Shown here in pieces: positions 42,110 to 50,000 of a DNA stretch of 64,000 nucleotides; within the stretch, counting starts at the first letter, position 1; each line of letters opens with the position of its first letter. The position numbers and the translations under genes were made by a program. Where the stretch lies: the NCBI GenBank assembly GCA_963575745.1, contig CAUYUJ010015024.1, positions 124,001 to 188,000 of the forward strand. Reading direction: 5' to 3'. Source of the stretch: Prorocentrum cordatum. Lineage: Eukaryota; Sar; Dinophyceae; Prorocentrales; Prorocentraceae. Below the pieces are notes generated by a model. The model did not search any database and had not been told where the DNA came from. It saw only the letters and a list, made by a program, of their open reading frames with translations.

Positions 42110-42745
42110 TCAGTCGGCTTCGCCAGGCCCGCCGACCCCCGCGAGGGGCCGCGAGCTGCGGGCCATCGCTAGGGCTTCACCCGGCCGCCCCGTCACTGCA
42201 ACGAAAGAGCCACGGGCCACAAGCGACCGACTTCGCTAGGGCTTCGCCCCCCCAAAGCGGAAGGATATAATAAATTGGCTTCGCCAAACCGCCGACCCCC
42301 ACGAGGGGCCAGGAAGCGCGGGCAATCGCCAGGGCTTCGCCCGCCCCGTCGCCCCGCCACTGCTACGAACGAGCCGCGGGCTACGAGCGACCGACTTTGC
42401 CAGGGCTTCGCCCGCCCCGCCGCCCCGCCGCCCCGCCACTGCAACGAACGAGCCGCGGGCCACGAGCGACCGACTTGGCTAGGGCTTCGCCCGCCCCGCC
42501 GCCCCCGCAGGGCTTCGCCCGCCCCGCCGCCCCGCCAGCGCAACAAACGAGCCGCGGGCCACGGGGGACCGATTTGGCTAGGGCTTTGCCCACCCCGCCG
42601 CCCCTGCAAGGCTTGGCCTGCCCCGCCGCCCCGCCGCTGCTACGAGGGGGCCGCGGGCCGCGGGCAACCGACTCGGCTAGGGTCGTGCCCGCCCCGCCGC
42701 CCCTGCAGGGCTTTGCCCGCCCCGCCGCCGCCAAGAGGGACCCGC
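42110..42745. repeat. GCTAGGGCTTCGCCCGCCCC tandem repeat
   Basis: About six imperfect units of 70-100 bp, each with GCTTCGCCCGCCCCGCCGCC, a C-A-ACGA word, GAGCCGCGGGCCACGAGC and GACCGACTTGGC. GAGCCxCGGGC landmarks lie near 42205, 42370, 42450, 42550 and 42648. The Pro/Ala/Arg frames through it are repeat translation. Confidence 0.8.
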
Positions 42746-42747
<2 letters not shown>

Positions 42748-42811
<64 letters not shown>

Positions 42812-43060
42812 CATATTCAGTATATATTCAGTATATATATATATACATTCAGCATATAAATACATATATTATATATGTGCATATCTACATGGTGCGCTTG
42901 AAATATGATTGCACACACCTATATATATATATATATATATATGTGAGCGTGCGTATTTATATTTGTTGGTATATACGTATATATGTACATATGTACATAC
43001 ACATGTGTAACTATACACATATATATATATTATGTACATATAGGTGTATAATTATATGCA
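42748..43060. repeat. (CT)n then (TA)n/TACATA microsatellites
   Basis: An uninterrupted (CT)n at about 42748-42804, then ATATAC words to 43060. Confidence 0.9.
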
Positions 43061-43084
43061 TACGTAAAGCATGCATAATAGGGT

Positions 43085-44662
43085 TCACAAACATGTTTTT
43101 TGATCCAAAACATGTTTTTTGATCCAAATCATGTTTTTTGATCCAAACCATGTTTTTTGATCCAAGCCACTGCGCACGCTGGATTTTGATCCAGACCATG
43201 TTTTATTGATCCAACGTGCTTGGATCGAAAAACGCGATCCGAGCAACCCCAGGGTCTCGCAGCCCCAACCGTCTCCCGGGTCGAAGGAGCTCCAGCGCAT
43301 CTTGCGAGCGCACGTCGGGCAGGCAGGCGGCTGGATGGTCGGGCCATCCCCCCCGTCGCTGCCTGGGTCGGGGCCGCGAGGCCGGCTCGCCCACTCCGTG
43401 ACCACCGTGCATGGGTCCGTCTTGTAGAACCGGTAGTTCGACCGCATGCACTCCCACGCGCGCTTTGCATCAGCGCGGCGCTGGAACTCCACGAGCACAC
43501 ACGGCTCCCGCTTGTGGCGGTGGTCGTACAGGAAGGCGATGTGCTTGACGACGCCGAAGGGCACTACCACCTGCCTGACCACCTCGGCGTCGACGTGGTG
43601 CGGCGCCCGCTCGATGCGGATGATGGCCTCGCCCTCGTCGTGCTGGTCACTGGGCTGCTGCTGGGCGCTCTGGCGCTGCTCCTCCTTGCGCCTGCGGCGG
43701 CTCCTCGAGCGCGGCCGGCGCTGGGGTGGGCTGTCCCCCGCGCCTGGCGTCGCCGTCTCCCCCACCTCAGTCTTCACCTCGAGGGGCCTCGGCGGGGCTC
43801 CTCCGCTCTTGGGCTTCAGGACGGCCTCGCGCTTCACGACGACGGCCCTCGGAGGTGCGCACCCAGTCTTGGGCTTCAGGACGGCCTCCTCCGCACGCTC
43901 CTCGCGCTCGCGGTCGCGGTGCTCCTCGCGCTCGCGGTCGCGGCGCCGCGTGCGCGAGGGGGTCCGGACGGCCCGATCGCGCCTGCGGACCTCCTCGGCG
44001 AGGCGCTTCTGCTCCGGAGAGCGTGGGGGCCAAGGGCGCTCCGCCGGGGCGCCCTTGCTCCGGCGCCGCGCTGCAGCCTGAATGGCCGCTCGCGCCAGCG
44101 CCGCGGTCACGGCGCCCTCGCTCGGGTCGAGCGCAGGGGCCGGAGCAAAGCCCGCCTCGCCCTTGCTCGAGGCGTCCTCCACGTCGGTGAGCCCCCCGAC
44201 CGCCTCCGCGTCCACCGTGCGCATCATGTCGAGCAGCCCCTTGTTGTTCTTGCAGAGCTCGCGGAGCCCCGGCATGGGCTGCCCCTGGAACTGGGCCAGG
44301 GCGAGCGCCAGCTTGGCCGCCTGGCGCTGGACCTTGACATTCGGCCCCACGCCCACTCCCCAAGCGCCGCGCTTGCCGTCGACGAGCACCAGCTGGCCGT
44401 GGTCCTCGCTCGCCCCCGCGGCCAGGCAGGCCGCCGCGATGCACGGGGCTGCCTCGTGGTCGTGGTTGACCACCTCGACGAGGTCCTCGCTGTTCAACTC
44501 GTCCACCACCGTGTACAGGATGTTGTGGGCGGCACTCCGGAGCTCGTCCGACAGCGCGGACCCCGAGACGACGACGCCGAGCGGGTTCACCGCCATGATG
44601 CTGTAGTCGTGGTAGCGCGCCTTGCTGTGGTCTGGGGCCACCAGGCTCACAAGGAATCCCAT
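43085..44662 (-). CDS. RNA-binding protein: dsRBD-like and RRM-like regions
   Basis: 525 codons from ATG at 44662 (M-G-F-L-V-S-L-V-A-P-D). Residues about 25-130 include A-A-H-N-I-L-Y-T-V-V-D-E-L and W-G-V-G-V-G-P-N-V-K-V-Q-R-Q-A-A-K-L-A-L-A, resembling the last strand and helix of a double-stranded-RNA-binding domain. The middle is Arg/Glu/Ser-rich (R-D-R-E-R-E-E-H-R-D). Residues about 355-435 read I-I-R-I-E-R-A-P then P-F-G-V-V-K-H-I-A-F-L and V-L-V-E-F-Q-R-R-A-D-A-K-R-A-W, fitting an RRM. A C-P-T-C...W-G-C motif follows. The true C-terminus is probably near residue 480, before the GATC-repeat translation. Likely a host RNA-processing factor. It is read in the same direction as the upstream retroelement. 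Confidence 0.6.
   Translation of the reverse strand: MGFLVSLVAPDHSKARYHDYSIMAVNPLGVVVSGSALSDELRSAAHNILYTVVDELNSEDLVEVVNHDHEAAPCIAAACLAAGASEDHGQLVLVDGKRGAWGVGVGPNVKVQRQAAKLALALAQFQGQPMPGLRELCKNNKGLLDMMRTVDAEAVGGLTDVEDASSKGEAGFAPAPALDPSEGAVTAALARAAIQAAARRRSKGAPAERPWPPRSPEQKRLAEEVRRRDRAVRTPSRTRRRDREREEHRDREREERAEEAVLKPKTGCAPPRAVVVKREAVLKPKSGGAPPRPLEVKTEVGETATPGAGDSPPQRRPRSRSRRRRKEEQRQSAQQQPSDQHDEGEAIIRIERAPHHVDAEVVRQVVVPFGVVKHIAFLYDHRHKREPCVLVEFQRRADAKRAWECMRSNYRFYKTDPCTVVTEWASRPRGPDPGSDGGDGPTIQPPACPTCARKMRWSSFDPGDGWGCETLGLLGSRFSIQARWINKTWSGSKSSVRSGLDQKTWFGSKNMIWIKKHVLDQKTCL
43091..43260. repeat. GATCC 19-bp repeat, locus 2, with shared junction
   Basis: GATCC at 43102, 43121, 43140 and 43159 (exact 19-bp period, CATGTTTTTTGATCCAAA units), then degenerate units at 43188 and 43208. 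The junction AAAAACGCGATCCGAGCAAC then CCCAGGG at 43232-43258 is shared in inverted form with 28069-28095. The C-terminus of the minus-strand gene is read through it as repeated L-D-Q-K-T-W. Confidence 0.8.
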
Positions 44663-45130
44663 GATGCACGCTGCCGGCGCGCGGGGCGGAGGCGCGGCTG
44701 GCGCGCGGGGCTGGGGCGCGCGCGCCGCTTAGCGCGCCTCGCTCTGGAGTCGGAGACGGCTGCGGATGAGAGGACCGGGAGGAGGTGGGCGCGCCTGGGG
44801 CGATCGGGGGCGGCGGCGAAAGGGGATTCGAAGACGAGAGGTCCACCGGGATGCCCCCGCAACGCGAAGCCCCCGCCCCGAACCGAACACCTGGAGGAAC
44901 AGCTTGCTGCTTCCCAACACGCCCGCTAGCTCCGCCCCGGCTCGTCCCATCCTTTCCCTCTTCCATTTTTGCCCCTGCTCGCGCCGATGGGCGCGCCCAT
45001 GGGGGTCGCCCGGGCGCCCGGGCCGGGCGCTCCGAGGGCCTCAGGTCGCTCCCAAACGGGGGCGGGTCGCTCCCGACCAGCCGGTCGGGGCGGGTGCTGG
45101 CCAAATCGCCGTCACCACCGCGGGCGTCCA
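44663..45130. other. Gap between RNA-binding gene and recombinase
   Basis: The recombinase frame stays open through this stretch into 43767, but with Pro/Arg/Gly composition and no conserved motif after the catalytic Tyr. I regard it as 3' flank of the element and the 5' region of the 44662 gene. No terminal repeat matching 55969-56076 was found here. Confidence 0.4.
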
Positions 45131-46316
45131 GTGCCAGTAAGGCGCGGCCATCCGCCATGCCTCGGGCGAACGGTGCCTGGCGCCGGTGGTCCTCCCAGAG
45201 GTATCCGTGGAAGGCGTCCGTGGACCACCTCCCAAACCTCTTGGCCGCCTCTAGGTCGCGACAGGCGTGGTATAACGCCGTCGCGCCCCCGATGCGCAGG
45301 GAGTGGGATCCCATCTGGCCCGCGTCCACGCCACAGGCGGCGGCCGCGAGTTGGAGGAGCCCCTGCACCTCCTCCCGCATAATCGGGTGGCCGTCAGGCC
45401 TGCGGAACAGCGGGGGCCCCGCCTCGGTCTCTTGTCCGAACCGGTCCGGCAGCTCCCTCTGAAATTTGGCCAGTGCGTCCACGACGCACAAATCCACCCC
45501 CGAACGGAAGTGGCTGCGCACGCAGCCCGCGTTAAACTGGTCCGTCTTGGACGACGTGATCGTCAGCGCTACCTCGTCGCAGTCGCCGAGCCACGCGCTG
45601 GGTGTACCCCCACGCAGGTCCTGCACGTCCTGCCCACGCACCACCCGCCCCATGCTCCAGGGGCGGTCCTCCAGGACCAAGTACTCCGACGCGCGGAGCA
45701 TGAAGAAGTACCCAGTCATGAGCGCCGCCCATAAGATGGTCGCCTCTCGGCGCGTGGCCGTCCCGTGGGCGAACAAATATTCGCGGAGCCAGCGCAACAT
45801 GCGGGGGGTGGCTGGCAGCTTCCGTTTCGCCTTTCCGTCCCAGCGGCGGAGTCCCTCGATCGTGGCCCAGAGCCGGCGCCGATCGGAGGTCACATCCCCC
45901 AAACCCGCCAGGGTGTGGGCATGTCGAATGGCGAACAGGCGCTGGCGGATGGTCGTGGCCCGCCTCTTCATCACCTTGTACAGGTACACGACATTCCGGA
46001 TGAGGTCATCCTCATCCGTAAGGCGGGCGTCCCGCGTCTCCCCCTGGAGGTACGGGCTCCGACCTCGGAGCCTCCGCCAGAGTACCCAGTTGCGCCACCC
46101 GGCGCTGTAGTTGGCACGCGTCCCTTCGGCGAGCTTAGCCAGCATCGCCTCGGTGGCGGTCGCGCCCAGCTCGCGGGGGTCGGTAAGCTCACCCCGGACC
46201 CCTTTCGGGGCGTCTCCGCCGGCGTAACGCCAGGCCGCGGGCTTCGCCAACGCGGGGGCGGGGGCGCTGCGGGCGCGCCGGCGCGTCTTGCGCGGTGGGC
46301 GCGCCTCCCGCGCCAT
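45131..46316 (-). CDS. Tyrosine recombinase
   Basis: In the frame opening at 46316, residues 50-190 form a helical N-terminal domain (E-G-T-R-A-N-Y-S-A-G-W-R-N-W then A-T-T-I-R-Q-R-L-F-A-I-R). The catalytic part has Arg208 in F-F-M-L-R-A-S-E-Y-L (codon near 45695), Lys257 in S-S-K-T-D-Q, H338-S-L-R341 (near 45305), Trp364 in G-R-W-S-T and Tyr372 in H-G-Y-L-W (near 45203). That is a complete R-K-HxxR-W-Y set with normal spacing. It would cut and join DNA circles or ends during integration. Bacterial or phage integrases share these motifs, but the eukaryotic repeat context and attached RNase H argue for a DIRS-like source. The frame overlaps the end of the methyltransferase frame by about 130 bp. 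Confidence 0.8.
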
Positions 46317-47560
46317 CCTTGGCGCTCGGCTTGGGCGTCCCCGCGTCCTCCAGGAATGCGAAGGTCACTGCCCCGACCCGCTCCCCGTCCGCCCCGCCCT
46401 CCCCGGCCGAGGTGGCCCGAGTGGTGGCAAGGGGGTCGAGCTGGTCCGCCAGCCGAGCAGCGTCGTCCGTCGCCTCTCCCGCCTCCAGCGCGACCTCGAA
46501 TGGCCCGCTTGGGCGGTCGGGGGCCTGAAGCCAGGCCCTCAGCCACGGCTTCACCATCTCGTCGTTAGCGAGTCGGTCGTAGTCAGGCCCGACGCCAGCG
46601 CGCGCCCCGGGTGCCTCGTCTGCGCTTGCCACCTCTACGGCCTGCCTCAGCAGGCGCTCCGCCCACTGAATCACCCAACGGGCCGTGCGGCGCGGGGGCG
46701 CGCGGGCGGCTTGCCGCATGCGCTCGGCGATCGGCATACCTCCCAAGCCCAGAGCATCCCACAGCTCCGCCGCGCCCCCCTGCGCGCACCAGATTTCCTT
46801 CGGGTGCAGGGCTCGCGCGGTCCAACCAGCCGCGGACCCCTCCAGGACCAAGGTGTTTGCATAGCCCTTCAGTGGGTCGGGCTTCGCCCGAGCCGTATGG
46901 CAGGGCCCGCGCGGATCATGAATCACCACGCGCTGGGCCCGCCCACCCCCCGCCGGTTGCCACGTGCCGCGCGGCCAGGGCATCATGCGATCCCCAGTCG
47001 TCGAGATCCGGGGGTCCACGAGCAGAGTGCCCTCGCTGAGGTCCAGGCGGAGTTCATCCAGCGGCGGCCGCCCTGCCTCTCTCCAGAGCTGGCAGGAGGC
47101 CGCGTGGCTCCACGCAGGGCTGTCCCAGGGGGGGGATGGGACCCGGAACCCGGGTCCGTTCCCCGCGCCCCCAAACCTGGATCGCCCGCGCGCGCGCCGT
47201 GACATCGCCGAAGTGTGCGCACAGAACACGCGTCTCGGGGGAGAGAGCCACATAGCCGAGGCGCCGCAAGCGCGCACCCAGACGCGCTGCGGCGTAGTTG
47301 ACGGGGGCGTCGAGCAGCACGCCCAGCGGCCGGATGGCGATCAGTAGTCGCTCCAGGCCCGCTGCCTCGCGTCCGCCGGGATCCTCCGACAGCGCACGCC
47401 CAGCGGGCCTGCGGTGCCCCTGCGGGGTCCTTGGGGTGGTCGCCGCCGTCCGGGCCCCATCGGTCGCCGACGTCCCAAGGTGCCAGCAGCGCCGACCCGC
47501 CAAGGCTCTCCCAGGCCGCCCCGAAGGGGGGCCACGCGGCCCCCACCTCCAGTAGCCGCG
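46189..47560 (-). pseudogene. Methyltransferase-like domain 2 (C5 type)
   Basis: Spread over three frames. A candidate motif I, L-L-E-V-G-A-A-W-P-P-F-G-A-A-W-E-S-L-G-G, ends the RNase H frame (47555-47490). A second frame carries R-P-L-G-V-L-L-D-A-P then F-G-D-V-T-A-R-A-R-A-I-Q-V-W (47197), which fits motif VIII (G...R-x-R). A third frame has C-H-T-A-R-A-K then R-A-L-H-P-K-E-I-W-C-A-Q-G-G (Glu codon near 46797), which fits motif IX-X (R-x-L-x-P-x-E). A catalytic P-C loop (motif IV) was not found in any frame, so it is lost or unrecognisable. The C-terminal 170 residues are linker to the recombinase. Confidence 0.5.
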
Positions 47561-48473
47561 CCCCGTCGACCTGCAGGGGCGCGTAGCGTGGCAGGGCCTC
47601 TCGGGCTCCCTTGACTTGGAGCGCGGCCGCGCGCCAGGGGCCATCGTCTCCTGGCATCCGCAGCTCGCGCTGGGCGGCCTCCTCCACCAGCTCGCCCCAC
47701 GGGGCTGCTGGTGATAACTCGGTCCATCCCGCCTCCGCCATCCGCTGGCGCACCTCCGCCACCGTGGCTCGAGTCACGAAGTCGGCCAACTCGTTGTGGT
47801 AAGTGCGCAAGTAAAGTCCGTCCACGACCCGGAACTTGTACCGTAGCTCCAGCATGGCCAGGACTCGAAGCAGGTGGCGCGCCACCGCGTTCCGCGCACG
47901 GCGGCGTCGCAGCCAACGACTGACATTACTGTTGTCCGTGACGTACGGCAGGAGAAGCTGGAACCAGTCCGGGCCTTTCTCAGCCGCCAGGGCTACCAGG
48001 CAAAGGAGCTCGACCACCGCGATGATCTCCCCCTCTCCCTGCCAGGTGACCCCGGGGGCGGAGCGGAGCGTCTCCAGGTAGGTAGCCGCCTCCGCCACGA
48101 TGTATTCTCGCGAAGTCCAGTCCAGCGCGCCAATCCGGTCCAGGGTGGCATCGCCCCCCAGCCAGCGTAACCTGCCGAGCGCCCCCGGGAGCGCGATGGC
48201 CTCGCGTAGGCCTAGCAGGCCTTCGAAGGAGGTCTCGAAGTTACCTTCGACAGGCATCTCAAAGCAGACGCGCAGCCAGTCCAGGGTCTGGTGCCAGTCG
48301 TCCCACGCAGCCTCTACCTGCTCGGTGTCACCCGGCGGGTGGACGTAGGCCTGGCCTGGGTCTCCCGACAGCATCCGGTGGACCGCTGGGAGCTCCAGGC
48401 TCAGGGCGGGAGCTGCGCAAGCGCAGAACTGGCCTAGCCCACTTAGCTCCCTCGCGGTTTGCAGCCGTACCAT
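46983..48473 (-). CDS. Retroelement RNase H domain with connection region
   Basis: Residues 40-105 look like a connection region (G-D-T-E-Q-V-E-A-A-W...F-E-G-L-L-G-L-R-E-A-I-A-L-P-G). Then W-L-G-G-D108-A-T-L-D-R-I-G-A-L-D-W, I-I-A-V-V-E155-L-L-C-L-V, Y-V-T-D180-N-S-N-V-S-R-W-L and Y-H-N-E-L-A-D231-F-V-T-R give the four acidic residues of an RNase H fold (codons from 48152 to 47783). It would degrade the RNA strand of the RNA-DNA hybrid. The domain is intact; the same frame then runs into methyltransferase-like domain 2. No reverse transcriptase F/Y-x-D-D box precedes it. Confidence 0.7.
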   Translation of the reverse strand: MVRLQTARELSGLGQFCACAAPALSLELPAVHRMLSGDPGQAYVHPPGDTEQVEAAWDDWHQTLDWLRVCFEMPVEGNFETSFEGLLGLREAIALPGALGRLRWLGGDATLDRIGALDWTSREYIVAEAATYLETLRSAPGVTWQGEGEIIAVVELLCLVALAAEKGPDWFQLLLPYVTDNSNVSRWLRRRRARNAVARHLLRVLAMLELRYKFRVVDGLYLRTYHNELADFVTRATVAEVRQRMAEAGWTELSPAAPWGELVEEAAQRELRMPGDDGPWRAAALQVKGAREALPRYAPLQVDGARLLEVGAAWPPFGAAWESLGGSALLAPWDVGDRWGPDGGDHPKDPAGAPQARWACAVGGSRRTRGSGPGATTDRHPAAGRAARRPRQLRRSASGCALAAPRLCGSLPRDACSVRTLRRCHGARAGDPGLGARGTDPGSGSHPPPGTALRGATRPPASSGERQGGRRWMNSAWTSARALCSWTPGSRRLGIA

Positions 48474-48810
48474 GCGGCAGCCGAAGCGCAGATGCCCCCC
48501 CTTCCGCCAGCTCCCGGACGTACTCGAAGTGCTCTCGGCTTAAGCACCGCCGCACCTTGTCCCCCAGGACACCGCGGAGAGGGTTGCCCAAGCGCTCGTG
48601 GCGCGCGCGCCTAAGCAGTGCGGCCGCCTCCTCCAGGGACCCAGTCCGTTGGAGGAGCCGATCCCCCAGACCAACCAGAGTCCGCATGGCCTCGGGGTCA
48701 TGCTCAGGGTGCTCCGCGCAGAAGGTCAGGTAGACCGTAGCAAGCTCAGCCGGGCTGCACCCGTCGAGGTCCTCCACGATATCTCCTGCCGGGTCCTCGC
48801 AAGGGGGGCG
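48474..48810 (-). other. Linker where reverse transcriptase appears deleted
   Basis: The frame from methyltransferase-like domain 1 continues C-S-P-A-E-L-A-T-V-Y and reaches S-R-E-H-F-E-Y-V-R-E-L-A-E-G-G-A near 48530. Less than 100 bp later the RNase H frame begins with its connection region. In intact relatives, as I recall them, about 1 kb of reverse transcriptase separates these two landmarks. None of the three minus frames here shows an F/Y-x-D-D box or fingers motif. Confidence 0.45.
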
Positions 48811-50000
48811 AGGCTTGCCCGCGCTCGCCTCCCCCTGTGTCTCTCCCAACGGGGGCTTGGGAAGCCCCGCCAGTGCTCGATGCATGGCTGGGCTGAGCCT
48901 GCCGCATTTTGAGCCGTCCCCCGAGGCCTGTAGGCGCTCGGTTCCAGTGAAGTCGACGCCCTGCAGGCGCCCGGGCGCCTTCGCCCGGGCGAAATTGGGG
49001 GGCGCCCCCGGGCCATCCTCCCATGCAGGTGCCAGCTGCCGTCGCAGCTGGCTCACCGACCAGCGGTGATAGGCTCCCTTCAGAACTTTTGCCCAGGCGG
49101 TGCAAAGTCTGGGGGCCCAAACCTGCGCCTCCTTGGTGCGCCTAATGCCCGTGCCGGGCACGTGGTCCTTCAGCTCGACGCGGTGGTGGTCGCGTGGGCA
49201 TCGGCGTGCCAGCAACAGGGCGTGCAATTACAGCTGGGGGCTGACGAGCCACCAGCTGCCTTTGCGATAGCGGCTTTCTGGCGCATCGGACGGGGCCTTA
49301 CCCCAGGCGCACATGTGGATCGGGACGATCATGGCCCCGGTCGCTCGACGCAGCTCTTGCATAGGGGCCTGGTCCCAGATCTTGGGGTAGCGGCCCGAAG
49401 GCCAGGAGGACTCGACGAGGAACTCCTTTCCGGCATCGTGGAGGATGCGGCAGGTGTCGCACCTGAACTGGGTGTGGCTGTTACCGACGAGCTCGAACTC
49501 CTTGGAGCCGTCCCCCTCGGGGCGCCCCCACGCGCGGGCCCCCTGCGGGGTCCCGCCGGGCTGGGTCATGAGCCCGAGGTCGGTGCACGAGCCACACGGT
49601 GTACCCCAGCACCAGACGTTGGCCACATCGGGGCCCATGGGGGTCCGCGCGGCCTCCTGTACAAGGCGCGCGCGAACAGCAGGGTCGAGGGTGTCGCGGT
49701 CCGGCCGTGGGCTGGACTCTCGGAGAGGGTCGTCGTAGTGTTCGATCGGCTCCAGCACCCGGATACCCTCGGCTCGAAGCGCGGCAGACCAATTCCCAGA
49801 CCCGGCATACACCTCCTGGGCGACGAGACCGTACGCGAACGCGGGGTCGTGTCGAAGTGGTATCGCGTTGGCCTCCAGGAGGCGGGCCTGGACGTCTGCC
49901 GGGTGTTCTCCGAACGAAGCCGGCGCGCGCCCAACTGCGCGGCCAGCCCGACCTTCTGCTGCCTTGCAGTGGGTGCAGGGCGCGTGCCTGGGACGGTAGG
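48810..50000 (-). pseudogene. Methyltransferase-like domain 1
   Basis: The frame with E-V-Y-A-G-S-G-N-W-S-A-A-L (motif I, 49812) continues to W-C-W-G-T-P-C-G-S-C (P-C loop, near 49605), then F-L-V-E-S-S-W-P-S-G-R and M-C-A-W-G. It reaches W-W-L-V-S-P-Q-L and a TAA at 49230-49228. The same frame goes on as L-H-A-L-L-L-A-R-R-C-P-R-D-H-H and A-Q-V-W-A-P-R-L-C-T-A-W-A. The TAA therefore splits one domain; CAA to TAA would be a single change. The motif order matches the stand-alone protein at 38701-39797. By family knowledge it could be a cytosine methyltransferase-like fold; substrate and activity are unknown. Confidence 0.5.

Noticed and set aside
43767-45100. Extension of the recombinase frame to 849 residues
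   Set aside because: After the catalytic Tyr the frame is Pro/Arg/Gly shadow and overlaps the better supported RNA-binding gene in another frame.
45131-46316. Prophage or bacterial integron integrase
   Set aside because: The recombinase motifs alone would allow it, but the RNase H, methyltransferase-like domains, microsatellites and spliced-leader relics around it are eukaryotic retroelement context.
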